Positions 18,275 through 27,280 of a DNA stretch of 59,068 bases are shown in pieces; positions within the stretch are counted from its first letter, which is position 1; the number at the start of each line of letters is the position of its first letter. The notes under the pieces were generated by a model. It saw only the letters and a list, made by a program, of their open reading frames with translations, was not told where the DNA came from and did not search any database. The position numbers and the translations under genes are program-made. Source of the stretch: Ruminococcus sp. (GTDB lineage Bacteria; Bacillota; Clostridia; Oscillospirales; Ruminococcaceae); assembly GCF_024691275.1 (NCBI RefSeq), contig NZ_JAILNU010000033.1, positions 1 to 59,068 on the forward strand, written 5' to 3'.

Positions 18275-19333
18275 ATGAGTTACAAACTGAATAAAAAGCT
18301 GGTAAACTTAGTGCCGTATGACCCTATAACAGGTCACTATGATATCAGACTTGATGCAAACGAGAGCTGCTTTAACCTCAACGACAGCTTAAAGGCAAAG
18401 ATAGCAAAGAGCATTTCGCAGATAGACTTCAACCGCTATCCTGACAGCCTTTCAAAAGCTCCTACAAAGGCTTTTGCAGAGCTGTATAATATCCCCGAGG
18501 ACTATATCAGTGTGGGAAACGGTTCTGACGAGCTTATAAGCATTATCGAGGGCTGCTTTTTCGAGGCAGGGGATACTATCGTCAATGTATCGCATGATTT
18601 TTCAATGTATGAGTTCTATGCTCAGCTCTACGAGGTAAACGTTGCAACTTATCAGAAGGAAGCGGATCTTTCTATTGATCCTGACAAGCTTATAGCTTTC
18701 TGCAAAGAGAATGGTGCAAAGGGACTTATCTTCTCAAATCCATGCAATCCTACTTCTCTGGGACTTGACAAGGATTCCGTAAGAAAGATAATAACTTCAC
18801 TCAGCGATACACTTGTTATACTTGATGAAGCTTATATGGATTTCTGGGATCAGTCGCTTCTTGACGAAGTAAACGATTACGATAATCTGCTCATACTCAA
18901 GACCTGTTCAAAGGCTATCGGACTTGCAGCAGTAAGATGCGGTTTTGCAATTGCGAACAAGAAGATAACAAACGCTATCCGTGCGGCAAAGTCGCCTTAC
19001 AACAACGATACGGTCGCACAGACTATAGTTGCTGATATCCTCAGTGAGAAGGAGTATCTCAGGGAGTGCCGCGACATTATCGTAAAGAATACAAATCAGC
19101 TTTACAAGGCGATAACAGCTCTTGACGAGAAGCACAAATGCTTTGAAAAGGTATACGTGCCATGCACAAATTTCGTTCTCATAAAGACAGATGAATTTGA
19201 GAATATATACAAGTTCATGCTAGAAAATTCTATCGCAATAAGAAAGTTTAAGGGCTTTATCCGCATAACAGCAGGAACCGAAGAGGAGAATGCTCGTTTT
19301 ATGGAAGTTCTTGAAAAGTACTACAGTAAGTAA
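18275..19333 (+). CDS. hisC: Histidinol-phosphate aminotransferase
   Basis: 352-residue PLP enzyme of fold type I that makes histidinol phosphate. RLDANESCF near the N-terminus, VGNGSDELI, SNPCNPTSLG and KTCSKAIGLAAVRCG (with the PLP-binding Lys) are intact. The ATG at 18275 is chosen because GGAAAGGA precedes it; an upstream in-frame start at 18251 lies in the T-run of the preceding hairpin. Confidence 0.95.
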   Translation: MSYKLNKKLVNLVPYDPITGHYDIRLDANESCFNLNDSLKAKIAKSISQIDFNRYPDSLSKAPTKAFAELYNIPEDYISVGNGSDELISIIEGCFFEAGDTIVNVSHDFSMYEFYAQLYEVNVATYQKEADLSIDPDKLIAFCKENGAKGLIFSNPCNPTSLGLDKDSVRKIITSLSDTLVILDEAYMDFWDQSLLDEVNDYDNLLILKTCSKAIGLAAVRCGFAIANKKITNAIRAAKSPYNNDTVAQTIVADILSEKEYLRECRDIIVKNTNQLYKAITALDEKHKCFEKVYVPCTNFVLIKTDEFENIYKFMLENSIAIRKFKGFIRITAGTEEENARFMEVLEKYYSK

Positions 19334-19347
19334 CAGGGAGGTCGTTT

Positions 19348-19929
19348 ATGCGAACAGCTTCTATTGAACGTGTTACCAAAGAGACTCAGATAAGCATATC
19401 GGTAGCACTCGACGAAAAGGGAAAAGCTGAGATAGATACAGGCATCGGATTTTTTGATCATATGCTCACAGCTCTTTCCGTACACAGCGGTATCAGCATG
19501 AATGTCAAAGTAACAGGTGATTTGCACGTTGACTGCCACCATACCATAGAGGATACGGGCATAGCACTGGGACAGGCACTGGGACAGGCACTTGGCACAA
19601 AAGCGGGTATAGTCCGCTACGGTACAGCATATATCCCTATGGACGAGTCACTAGCTATGGCAAGCCTTGACCTTAGCAACCGTCCGTTCCTTGTGTTCAA
19701 CTGTGATTTTACAAATCAGAGCTGCGGCGGTTACGATCTTTGCATGACGGAAGAATTTTTCCGTGCATTTGCGTTTAATTCGGGAATGACACTGCACATA
19801 AATCTTCTTTACGGCAGCAACGATCACCATAAGGCAGAGGCTGTATACAAAGCAGTCGCTCATGCTCTGAAAACTGCTGTAACGCAGAATTCTGACGGTT
19901 CAACTCTTTCCACGAAAGGAGTACTCTGA
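19348..19929 (+). CDS. hisB: Imidazoleglycerol-phosphate dehydratase
   Basis: 193-residue monofunctional HisB, without the phosphatase domain seen in enterobacteria. The metal-binding motifs DHMLTALSVHSG, CHHTIEDTGIALG and HHKAEAVYKAVAHAL are all there. A short internal sequence repeat (LGQALGQALG) lies just after the second motif. Because the HisB phosphatase is missing, a separate histidinol phosphatase is expected elsewhere; none is recognised in this window. GGGAGG is the ribosome site, and the stop overlaps hisH. Confidence 0.97.
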   Translation: MRTASIERVTKETQISISVALDEKGKAEIDTGIGFFDHMLTALSVHSGISMNVKVTGDLHVDCHHTIEDTGIALGQALGQALGTKAGIVRYGTAYIPMDESLAMASLDLSNRPFLVFNCDFTNQSCGGYDLCMTEEFFRAFAFNSGMTLHINLLYGSNDHHKAEAVYKAVAHALKTAVTQNSDGSTLSTKGVL

Positions 19930-20531
19930 TGATAGCTATAATCGACTACGGCGCAGGAAATATATTCAGCGTAAAGAACGCACTTGACTACCTCGGACTT
20001 GAAAGCAGACTTGTCAGCGACAAGGAGTCCGTAAGGGCTGCTGACGCTGTTATTCTTCCGGGTGTAGGAGCATTTCCGGCGGCAATGAAAAAGCTTGAAG
20101 CAACAGGACTTGTTGACACGATCAAGGAAGAAGCTGCAAGAAAGCCTTTCCTTGGCATATGTCTTGGTATGCAGCTCATATTCGAGAAGGGATATGAGTT
20201 TGAGGAGTGTGACGGTCTCGGACTTATCAGCGGCAGCGTCCGCAAAATGGAGGAGACGGATCTTATAATACCGCACATGGGCTGGAACAAGCTGGAAAAG
20301 CTTAACGACTGTCCGCTGCTTAAAAACGTAGGTGATAACGAGTATGTATACTTTGTACACTCGTACAAGGCACACTGCGAGGATAAGAATATTGCAGCAT
20401 ATGTAGAATACGGCGGAAGAGTTCCTGCACTTGTTTATGACGGAAAATACGTCTACGGAGCACAGTTCCACCCTGAAAAGAGCGGTGAAACAGGTCTGAA
20501 GATACTTCGCAGCTTCGGAGGACTTATATGA
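19929..20531 (+). CDS. hisH: Imidazole glycerol phosphate synthase, glutaminase subunit
   Basis: 200-residue class I glutamine amidotransferase that supplies ammonia to HisF. The nucleophile elbow GICLGMQL carries the catalytic Cys, and QFHPEKSG near the C-terminus supplies the His-Glu pair. It shares one base with the hisB stop and overlaps the next gene by four bases. Confidence 0.97.
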   Translation: MIAIIDYGAGNIFSVKNALDYLGLESRLVSDKESVRAADAVILPGVGAFPAAMKKLEATGLVDTIKEEAARKPFLGICLGMQLIFEKGYEFEECDGLGLISGSVRKMEETDLIIPHMGWNKLEKLNDCPLLKNVGDNEYVYFVHSYKAHCEDKNIAAYVEYGGRVPALVYDGKYVYGAQFHPEKSGETGLKILRSFGGLI

Positions 20532-21217
20532 CATATAAAAGTCTGCTTTCATGTTCTTATAATACCCGCGAGCTTGGCGGCTTCAGAACTGTCAGCGGCA
20601 AAATGACGAGAAATAACGTATACTGGCGCAGCGATGTTCCTTCACAGCCTGTTGCCGAGGATATTGAAAAGCTTCTTTCTGCTCATATCACTACTATAAT
20701 TGATATGCGTACTCAGTGGGAAGTCGAAAAAAATTCCGATATGCTTTCTGAAACAGCAGGCTTTGAATATCTACATTTTCCTATAACCGAAGGAAGCGGA
20801 GTTCCCGAAAGTCTTGAAGCTGTACCCCTTTCATATATGGAAATTGCAACGGCTGAGAATATGCCAAAGGTGATGAAAACCATTGCAGAGATCAGTAACG
20901 GCGTACTTTTCCATTGTACGGCAGGCAAGGACAGAACGGGCGTTGTAAGCGCAATAATACTCATGACTTGCGGAGCATACCGCGAGGATATAGTCAATGA
21001 TTATGTCGTAAGCCGTGAGTACAACCACAAAAGGCTTGCAGCCTTTCTTGAGGCTCACCCCGAGGTGGACAGGAATATCGTCCTTGCGAATGAAAAGAGC
21101 ATGAATGGCTTTATTGACCTTTTTACAGAACGCTTCGGCACTGTGGATGGCTATTTTGAAGCTATGGGACTTTCGGCACAGCACGCCGATATGATAAGAA
21201 ACAAACTTATGAGGTAA
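20528..21217 (+). CDS. Tyrosine/dual-specificity phosphatase family protein
   Basis: 229 residues. The phosphatase loop HCTAGKDRTG (HCx5R) lies near residue 127, with a conserved N-terminal NTRELGGF and a central VEKNSDML region typical of the Y_phosphatase3/LpxP-like cytoplasmic tyrosine phosphatases. It begins in the ATGA overlap with hisH, so it is co-translated with a his gene. Whether it dephosphorylates proteins, inositides or a small metabolite such as histidinol phosphate is not shown; the last is an attractive but unsupported idea, given the missing histidinol phosphatase. Confidence 0.85.
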   Translation: MTYKSLLSCSYNTRELGGFRTVSGKMTRNNVYWRSDVPSQPVAEDIEKLLSAHITTIIDMRTQWEVEKNSDMLSETAGFEYLHFPITEGSGVPESLEAVPLSYMEIATAENMPKVMKTIAEISNGVLFHCTAGKDRTGVVSAIILMTCGAYREDIVNDYVVSREYNHKRLAAFLEAHPEVDRNIVLANEKSMNGFIDLFTERFGTVDGYFEAMGLSAQHADMIRNKLMR

Positions 21218-21221
21218 AGAT

Positions 21222-21755
21222 ATGAGCGGAATAATACTTTGTCGTTCAAAATACGGAGCTTCTGCAAAGTATGCGGAATGGCTCTCTCAGGAGACAGGAT
21301 TCAAGATAACAGACACAAAAAAAGCTGATATAAAAGAGGTCGCAAAATATGACACTATCGTTCTCGGTGGAGGTGTATACGCTTCTTCCATAGCAGGGAT
21401 AGCGTTCCTTAAAAAGAACATATCAGCGCTGAAAGGCAAAAACATATATGTTTACTGCTGCGGAATGGCACCGCTTAGCGAAGAGGTGCTGGGCATACTG
21501 AAAAATAAGAACCTCAGCGGCGAGCTTTCAGACATACCGCTTTTCTATTATCAGGGAAAGTGGGATATGAATGATCTGAACTTGTCTGATAAGGCAATGA
21601 TGAAGCTGTACATAAAAATGCTTGAAAAGAAAGATCCGTCCGAGTTAAAGGAATATGATCGTCCGATGCTTGAAGTAAAGGATAAGACGATGGACTGGAC
21701 GGACAAAAAGTATCTCGCACCGCTTATAGAGCTCATCAGATCAAAAGGAGAATAA
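21222..21755 (+). CDS. Flavodoxin-domain protein
   Basis: 177 residues with a flavodoxin-like start (IILCRSKYGASAKYAEWL, the FMN phosphate loop) and a VLGGGVYASSIAG segment resembling HemG/flavodoxin_5 proteins. The C-terminal 60 residues are charged and not recognised. Probably an FMN-binding electron-transfer or oxidoreductase protein in the cytoplasm. It sits four bases after the phosphatase gene and two bases before hisA, within the operon. Confidence 0.75.
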   Translation: MSGIILCRSKYGASAKYAEWLSQETGFKITDTKKADIKEVAKYDTIVLGGGVYASSIAGIAFLKKNISALKGKNIYVYCCGMAPLSEEVLGILKNKNLSGELSDIPLFYYQGKWDMNDLNLSDKAMMKLYIKMLEKKDPSELKEYDRPMLEVKDKTMDWTDKKYLAPLIELIRSKGE

Positions 21756-21757
21756 TT

Positions 21758-22483
21758 ATGATAATTTTACCTGCAATAGATATAAAGGACGGAAACTGCG
21801 TCCGCCTTTTCAAGGGCGATTTTTCCACTGTAGAGAAGGTCGCTTCCGACTATCTTGAAACTGCAAAGAGCTTTGAAGCAGCAGGAGCAGAGTGGATACA
21901 CATGGTTGACCTTGACGGTGCCAAAGAGGGCAGACCCGTCAACACAAAGATATACACAGATGTAGCAGAAAAAACAAACCTGAAAGTCGAGCTCGGCGGC
22001 GGTATCCGCAGCATAGAGACAATAAAGGAATATCTTGATATGGGCATCACAAGAGTTATCCTCGGTTCTGTAGCTCTTAAAAATCCGAAGCTTGTATGCG
22101 AAGCAGTTGAGAAATTCGGCAGCGAAAAGATAGTTGTAGGGATAGATGCGATGAATGAAATGGTCGCAACAGAGGGCTGGCTTGAAAGCTCAGATGTCCA
22201 CTACATAGACCTTGCAAACAAGATGATAGAGTCGGGAGTAAAGTACTTTATCTTCACTGATATTTCCAAGGACGGCACTCTCTCGGGAGTTAACCGCGAG
22301 CAGCTCAAAAAGCTTGCTGACGCTACCGAGGGCAGAGCCAATATCGTAGCAAGCGGCGGTGTTCATACTATGGACGATATCGTTGCCTGCAAGGAAATGG
22401 GACTTTACGGAACTATATGCGGAAAGTCGATCTACAAGGGAACTCTGGATCTCAGAGAAGCTATTGAATATTCGGTGAAGTGA
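21758..22483 (+). CDS. hisA: ProFAR isomerase
   Basis: 241-residue TIM barrel isomerising ProFAR to PRFAR. LPAIDIKDGNCVRLFKGDF, VELGGGIRS, IFTDISKDGTLSG and VASGGVHTMDDI are diagnostic, with the catalytic Asp residues in AIDIKDG and TDISKDG. Only two bases separate it from the flavodoxin gene. Confidence 0.97.
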   Translation: MIILPAIDIKDGNCVRLFKGDFSTVEKVASDYLETAKSFEAAGAEWIHMVDLDGAKEGRPVNTKIYTDVAEKTNLKVELGGGIRSIETIKEYLDMGITRVILGSVALKNPKLVCEAVEKFGSEKIVVGIDAMNEMVATEGWLESSDVHYIDLANKMIESGVKYFIFTDISKDGTLSGVNREQLKKLADATEGRANIVASGGVHTMDDIVACKEMGLYGTICGKSIYKGTLDLREAIEYSVK

Positions 22484-22484
22484 A

Positions 22485-22700
22485 ATGAAAAAAATCAGAC
22501 CAACGAAATCATGGATCATCTCAATAATCATAGTTGCATTATGTTCGGCAGTATTTATAGCAGCAGAGTTAATGGGGAAAGAGATCCCTGACAAAGCAAT
22601 ACGTGTGATAGGTCTTGTGGGACTTGTTTCGATACTTGTACTGGTATTTTCGACTATCAGATCAATAAGAAACATGAACATACAAAACGATGAAAAATAA
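22485..22700 (+). CDS. Small two-helix membrane protein
   Basis: 71 residues with two hydrophobic segments (about 9-28 and 40-60) and a charged C-terminus. No family recognised. It starts one base after the hisA stop and its end overlaps the next membrane gene by 11 bases, so the two are likely made together. Composition and coupling support a real gene. Confidence 0.65.
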   Translation: MKKIRPTKSWIISIIIVALCSAVFIAAELMGKEIPDKAIRVIGLVGLVSILVLVFSTIRSIRNMNIQNDEK

Positions 22701-23262
22701 AAAGGCACGTATTATCAGTTCGGCAGTTAATATCCTGTCATTCGGTATGTTGGGGGCGTATCTTGTGTATATGCTCATGATGTATAAGGATTTCCCAGAA
22801 CAGATAGGTGTACATTACGGCGAGGACAACGAATTTGATGTTTACACTTCAAAATGGCTGGCTTTCTTTCCGTTTATGGCAGGCTTCGTACTGGCGGTAG
22901 TATTCACGGTCGGAAGTATTGCGGTAAAAAATGTAAAGAGTATAAGCAAAAAGCTCTGCGATGAGGACTATATCTTCGTCAGAAAAACTTTGCTTATGGC
23001 TTTTGACGCAATGAAGCTTTTATGGTCGGTATTCTACACCATATGGGCACACTGCGTCATACATCAGACGAAAATGTTCACCTTCGGCATACCGATCAGG
23101 ATATTTCAGGTCTTGCCGATATTGATAATAGCAGGAGCATTGATAGCAATAGACAGTAGAGTAAGACTGAAAAAGTCAAACTGCTATATTATCATAGCAG
23201 AACTTGTTTTTATTTCTGTTATGGTGTTCATTTTGATAATAAGTAACAATTTAAGGAAGTGA
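22690..23262 (+). CDS. DUF1648-like membrane protein
   Basis: 190 residues, about five hydrophobic helices. The region [20 protein letters not shown] near residue 37 matches the pattern of DUF1648 (PxxIPxHxxxxGxxDxxxSK), a membrane domain found in SdpI-like immunity proteins and other small transporters. It overlaps the preceding 71-residue gene and precedes hisF by four bases. Its role in a his operon is unknown. An SdpI-type immunity function is possible but only by family association. Confidence 0.7.
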   Translation: MKNKKARIISSAVNILSFGMLGAYLVYMLMMYKDFPEQIGVHYGEDNEFDVYTSKWLAFFPFMAGFVLAVVFTVGSIAVKNVKSISKKLCDEDYIFVRKTLLMAFDAMKLLWSVFYTIWAHCVIHQTKMFTFGIPIRIFQVLPILIIAGALIAIDSRVRLKKSNCYIIIAELVFISVMVFILIISNNLRK

Positions 23263-23266
23263 AAAA

Positions 23267-24022
23267 ATGCTTGCAAAGAGAATAATCCCTTGTCTTGACG
23301 TTAGAAACGGCAAGGTAGTTAAGGGCGTAAATTTTGAAGGAGTACGTGACGTAGGTGATCCTGTAGAGTGTGCGGAGGAGTACAACAAGCAGGGCGCAGA
23401 CGAGATTGTATTCTATGATATCACAGCTTCATTTGAGGGACGCGGAGTATTCCTCGACGTTGTGAGAGATACAGCGAAAAAGGTATTCGTACCTCTTACA
23501 GTAGGCGGCGGCATCAAGACTGTTGACGATATCCGTGAAGCTCTTCGTGCAGGAGCGGACAAGGTATCCGTAAACTCACAGGCAGTACAGAACCCGCAGC
23601 TCATCAAGGACGGAGCCGATATATTCGGCAGTCAGTGCATCTGCGTAGGTATAGACGCAAAGAAGATAGCGGATAACAAATGGACAGTATACATAAACGG
23701 CGGACGCAAGGACATGGGCATTGACCTTATTGACTGGGTCCACACTATCGAAAAGCTTGGAGCAGGCGAGATATGCCTTAACTCCATAGACGCGGACGGT
23801 ACTAAGGAAGGCTTTGATATCCCGATGCTGAAGGCTGTATGCGAAAACTGCTCAATACCCGTTATCGCCAGCGGCGGAGCAGGCAAGATAAACGATTTCT
23901 ATGAGGTTTTCGAGAAAACAGGAGCTACCGCGGCTCTTGCAGCTTCGCTTTTCCACTTCAAGGAGCTCACCGTAGGCGAGGTCAAGGACTACTGCCGCGG
24001 CAAGGGCGTGATCGTTCGTTGA
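23267..24022 (+). CDS. hisF: Imidazole glycerol phosphate synthase, cyclase subunit
   Basis: 251-residue TIM barrel that forms IGP and AICAR using ammonia from His[20 protein letters not shown] and [14 protein letters not shown] carry the two catalytic Asp residues; [11 protein letters not shown] and [11 protein letters not shown] are phosphate-binding loops. The stop overlaps the ATPase start by one base. Confidence 0.97.
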   Translation: MLAKRIIPCLDVRNGKVVKGVNFEGVRDVGDPVECAEEYNKQGADEIVFYDITASFEGRGVFLDVVRDTAKKVFVPLTVGGGIKTVDDIREALRAGADKVSVNSQAVQNPQLIKDGADIFGSQCICVGIDAKKIADNKWTVYINGGRKDMGIDLIDWVHTIEKLGAGEICLNSIDADGTKEGFDIPMLKAVCENCSIPVIASGGAGKINDFYEVFEKTGATAALAASLFHFKELTVGEVKDYCRGKGVIVR

Positions 24023-24750
24023 TGAACTTCATCAGGAGCGTAAAGCTCGAGAAGCTTACGAAAGAGCTTAGGTATGTATCAAAGCTTCCTGCTGTGAAAA
24101 GTCTTGCCAAACTTGATGAGTTTGAGTTCATAAGTCCCGTGACATATTTTGTCGGCGAGAACGGTTCGGGAAAGTCAACTTTGCTTGAAGCCTTAGCCGT
24201 AAAATACGGCTTCAATGCGGAGGGCGGTTCGCTTAATTTTTCGTTTTCCACAAAGAAAACACACTCGCCGCTCCACAGCGCCATAAAGCTTGCGCGCGGC
24301 ATTGAAAGACCGAAAACAGGATTTTTTCTGCGAGCTGAGAGTTTTTACAATGCTGCATCGTATATTGATACTCTCGGCAGTGAGATACTCGGCGCATACG
24401 GAGGAGTATCTCTGCATGAGCAATCTCACGGGGAGAGCTTCTTCTCTCTTGTGCTGAACCGTTTCATCGACCGCGGACTTTACATACTCGACGAGCCTGA
24501 GGCGGCTCTTTCGCCGTCGAGACAATTGTCACTGCTCATAAGGATAAAGGAGCTTGCGGACAACGGCAGTCAGTTCATAATAGCGACCCATTCGCCGATA
24601 GTTCTTGCTTGTCCGAATGCGGATATATATGAGCTGAGCAGCAAGGGCATAGTAAAGACAGCTTATGAGGATACAGAAACATACAGCGTTATGAAAGCTT
24701 TTATGGACAGTCCTGAGCGTATGATAGACCACTTGTTTGAAAAGGAGTAA
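24022..24750 (+). CDS. AAA (ABC-like) ATPase
   Basis: 242 residues. Walker [15 protein letters not shown] lies near residue 47, an ABC-signature-like LHEQSHGES near 133, Walker [12 protein letters not shown] near 155, and a switch His in ATHSPI near 192. It resembles small stand-alone SMC/ABC-type predicted ATPases (COG3910-like), with no membrane domain. The ATG overlaps the hisF stop (TGATG), and hisI follows after two bases, so it is embedded between two his genes. No nuclease or partner gene is adjacent. Function unknown. Confidence 0.8.
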   Translation: MNFIRSVKLEKLTKELRYVSKLPAVKSLAKLDEFEFISPVTYFVGENGSGKSTLLEALAVKYGFNAEGGSLNFSFSTKKTHSPLHSAIKLARGIERPKTGFFLRAESFYNAASYIDTLGSEILGAYGGVSLHEQSHGESFFSLVLNRFIDRGLYILDEPEAALSPSRQLSLLIRIKELADNGSQFIIATHSPIVLACPNADIYELSSKGIVKTAYEDTETYSVMKAFMDSPERMIDHLFEKE

Positions 24751-24752
24751 AT

Positions 24753-25103
24753 ATGATAAAGATAGACTTGAACGACCTTGACAAGTTCTTCGCCAAGGGA
24801 GAGCTTATTCCGGCAATATGCTATGAGGTCAACACAAAGACAGTTCTTATGCTTGCGTATATGAACAAAGAGAGTCTGAAAAAGACTCTCGAAACAGGAT
24901 ATACATGGTTCTGGAGCCGTTCCCGTCAGGAGTACTGGAACAAGGGCGCGACATCGGGACACGTCCAGAAGGTCGTATCCATATACGGCGACTGCGACAA
25001 TGATACCCTGCTTGTAAATGTTGAGCAGACGGGAGTTGCCTGTCATACAGGAAGCTACAGCTGCTTTTTCAATGAAATATATAATACAGAGGAGAATGAA
25101 TAA
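24753..25103 (+). CDS. hisI: Phosphoribosyl-AMP cyclohydrolase
   Basis: 116 residues; opens the adenine ring of [39 protein letters not shown], the DCDNDTLL metal site and GVACHTG zinc Cys are all conserved. It is a separate gene rather than the HisIE fusion of many bacteria, and its stop shares a base with hisE. Confidence 0.97.
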   Translation: MIKIDLNDLDKFFAKGELIPAICYEVNTKTVLMLAYMNKESLKKTLETGYTWFWSRSRQEYWNKGATSGHVQKVVSIYGDCDNDTLLVNVEQTGVACHTGSYSCFFNEIYNTEENE

Positions 25104-25441
25104 TGACAGTTTATCAGGAAATTTTTGAAGTAATAAAGGAAAGAAAGAAGCAGTTCGAGAACGGAACTGCTGCTGAAAATTCTTACACTTGTTATCTTTT
25201 TGAGAAGGGCGTAGACAAGATATGCAAGAAGGTCGGCGAAGAAGCTACCGAGACAGTTATCGCAGCAAAGAACGGCGATAATGACGAGCTCATGAACGAG
25301 ATAAACGATCTTCTCTACCACGTAATGGTGCTCTGCGCAAATCAGGGACTTGACTGGTCTGATGTTGAGAGAGTTCTTGACGAGAGAAACGAAAAGATCG
25401 GAAATCTCAAGAAGTTCCACGAAGTAGACAAGAATACATGA
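25103..25441 (+). CDS. hisE: Phosphoribosyl-ATP pyrophosphatase
   Basis: 112-residue all-alpha MazG-like enzyme hydrolysing PR-ATP to PR-AMP. KVGEEATETVIAAKN and NEINDLLYHVMVL carry the acidic metal-binding residues. Last gene of the operon; a strong terminator begins a few bases after its stop. Confidence 0.96.
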   Translation: MTVYQEIFEVIKERKKQFENGTAAENSYTCYLFEKGVDKICKKVGEEATETVIAAKNGDNDELMNEINDLLYHVMVLCANQGLDWSDVERVLDERNEKIGNLKKFHEVDKNT

Positions 25442-25443
25442 TG

Positions 25444-25478
25444 AAAAAAGCCTGAGAATAGATCTCAGGCTTTCTTTT
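25444..25478. terminator. Bidirectional terminator, his operon / SGNH gene
   Basis: An 11-bp perfect stem (AAAGCCTGAGA / TCTCAGGCTTT) with a 5-nt loop, T-rich on the plus side and a six-T run on the minus side. It serves convergent transcription of hisE and the SGNH hydrolase gene. Confidence 0.9.
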
Positions 25479-26370
25479 ATCCACCCATCTGCGTCCTGAA
25501 ATCCTTAGTGTCGAGGAAATCAAACAGAGCGGTGAGTATGTCATTGTAGCATGGTATATAGATATGTATACCGTCACCCGATGTATAATCATCACGGAGG
25601 TCAAGATTTTCGTCGCAGACAACCGAATAAGCATCGAAGAATACTATTTTGGGTGAGTCTATATCATCAACCATTTGTTTGAGAGCGGCATTGTACTCGC
25701 GCACGATATCGTTGCGGATAACATCGCAGTACGAGCACACGGGAGTAATAGCAGCGACCACGATATTTATATCGGGAACTCGCTGACGTATCTGATCTAT
25801 AACGTCATGGTATCTCCGGACAAAAGATTCGGGCGAGTTCATATTAACGTCGTTCATTCCCACAGACATATACAGCAGCCGCGGTCGGATATAATCAACT
25901 GCGTCGATCATGCCGATGTCGCCGAACCCGTAATTGAAGGTGAAGTAGTCCAGGTTCCACATTGATACAGATTCTGTTGCGATATTATGTATATCAGGGA
26001 TAAATCCGTAGTAATCGAAGCCGAGAGCGAGAGAGTCTCCCGCAACAGCAAGTCTGTCCTGATAGAACGAGCTGTTGGGTGAAGTGCCCGCATAGACTGT
26101 CGGCGCACAGACTTCAAAAGGTGAAGTCGTAAAAGTTGTAGTAGTTGTTGTCACGGTCGTTGTAGTGACAGTAGTTATACGGCACTCGGTCAGCTCATCG
26201 GAAATGATTTCCGAAGCAGCATCAACAGCCGAGACAATGAGCTTTGAGCCCTTATCTTCTCCTCTGTCGTTATATAGAGAGGAGGTCATGGAAATGCATA
26301 ATAAGACCGAAAAAAGCAAAAGGATCACAGTTATCGGACTATTCAGCATTTTCAAAAACTTTTTTTTCAT
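25477..26370 (-). CDS. Membrane-anchored SGNH/GDSL hydrolase
   Basis: 297 residues. The N-terminus has a basic start, one hydrophobic helix (about residues 11-28) and then a Thr-rich linker (ITTVTTTTVTTTTTT) near residue 70, so the catalytic domain is probably displayed outside the cell. The SGNH blocks are visible: AVAGDSLALG (Ser), the Gly block, GMNDVN (Asn) and DGIHI (Asp-His). Family members are lipases, acyl or peptidoglycan esterases; the substrate here is unknown. The start at 26370 follows AGGAAG; upstream in-frame codons cross the promoter. Thr-rich linkers are a hallmark of ruminococcal surface proteins. Confidence 0.85.
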   Translation of the reverse strand: MKKKFLKMLNSPITVILLLFSVLLCISMTSSLYNDRGEDKGSKLIVSAVDAASEIISDELTECRITTVTTTTVTTTTTTFTTSPFEVCAPTVYAGTSPNSSFYQDRLAVAGDSLALGFDYYGFIPDIHNIATESVSMWNLDYFTFNYGFGDIGMIDAVDYIRPRLLYMSVGMNDVNMNSPESFVRRYHDVIDQIRQRVPDINIVVAAITPVCSYCDVIRNDIVREYNAALKQMVDDIDSPKIVFFDAYSVVCDENLDLRDDYTSGDGIHIYIPCYNDILTALFDFLDTKDFRTQMGG

Positions 26371-26435
26371 AAAATACACTTCCTGTAGCTTGTGGGAGCC
26401 CCCACGGAGAAAGCTCATATAAGAGCGCAGACTAT

Positions 26436-26464
26436 ATTTTACCACATTTTTCGGAAAATGTAAA
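26436..26464 (-). promoter_or_regulatory. Promoter of the SGNH gene
   Basis: Minus-strand TTTACA-N17-TAAAAT, 66 bases before the start codon. The leader contains a small inverted repeat (GTGGGGG / CTCCCAC). Confidence 0.7.
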
Positions 26465-26502
26465 GTCAAAATAGTATCAACATAAAATTCATAGTTTTTA
26501 CC

Positions 26503-26531
26503 TTGACATTATTGCCGAGTGGGAGTATAAT
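26503..26531 (+). promoter_or_regulatory. Promoter of the beta-helix protein/lipoprotein pair
   Basis: TTGACA-N17-TATAAT on the plus strand, back-to-back with the SGNH promoter. Confidence 0.88.
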
Positions 26532-26600
26532 AATTGTTAACTGAGCGCAGGCGGCTTTTTGCGCATATTTGAATATTATTGTTTTCAGGAGTGTATTTAT

Positions 26601-27266
26601 ATGAATAATGTTAAGATAACAGATCTTTATGATCTTTCACACAGTGCTGCAAAGGAGTATCTCAGCAGGTTCACATATCCATGGGAGGCTCTCAAAGGGA
26701 TCAGCAGCTTTATAATCGAACTGGGATCATCACTCAGTCCCGATGAGTACGATAATCCTGCCGAGAATGTATGGGTACACAAGACAGCAAAGGTGTTCCC
26801 GTCAGCATATCTTGGAGCTCCCTGTATAATCGGAGCAAATACCGAGGTGCGTCACTGTGCATTTATCAGAGGTAGCGCTCTTGTCGGCGAAAACTGCGTT
26901 GTGGGCAATTCCGTGGAGCTCAAAAATGTTATCCTTTTTGACAATGTACAGACACCGCACTATAACTACGTAGGCGACAGCATACTCGGCTACAAGTCTC
27001 ACATGGGAGCAGGTTCCATCACATCTAATGTAAAGTCTGACAAGACAAATGTTGTGATAAAGTCGGATACAGAGGAGCTTGAAACAGGCATCAAGAAAAT
27101 AGGCGCAATGCTTGGCGACTTTGTTGAAGTAGGCTGTAACAGCGTACTGAATCCGGGAACAGTTATCGGAAGAAATTCCAATATCTACCCTACGAGTTGT
27201 GTAAGAGGAGTCGTACCTTCCGACAGCATCTATAAGACAGGCGGAGTTATAGTTCACAAGGCATAA
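26601..27266 (+). CDS. Left-handed beta-helix (GlmU C-terminal-like) protein
   Basis: 221 residues. Hexapeptide repeats run from about residue 55 (VWVHKTAKVFPSAYLGAP, CIIGANTEVRHCAFI) to the C-terminus, the pattern of sugar-phosphate acyltransferases such as the GlmU C-terminal domain. There is no nucleotidyltransferase domain, so a full GlmU is ruled out. The YNYVGDSILGYKSHMGAGS stretch resembles the GlmU acetyltransferase active-site region. Probable cytoplasmic nucleotide-sugar or sugar-phosphate acyltransferase; substrate unknown. The start follows AGGAGTG, and the lipoprotein gene follows after 14 bases. Confidence 0.75.
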   Translation: MNNVKITDLYDLSHSAAKEYLSRFTYPWEALKGISSFIIELGSSLSPDEYDNPAENVWVHKTAKVFPSAYLGAPCIIGANTEVRHCAFIRGSALVGENCVVGNSVELKNVILFDNVQTPHYNYVGDSILGYKSHMGAGSITSNVKSDKTNVVIKSDTEELETGIKKIGAMLGDFVEVGCNSVLNPGTVIGRNSNIYPTSCVRGVVPSDSIYKTGGVIVHKA

Positions 27267-27280
27267 GCGGAGGAGAAAAA

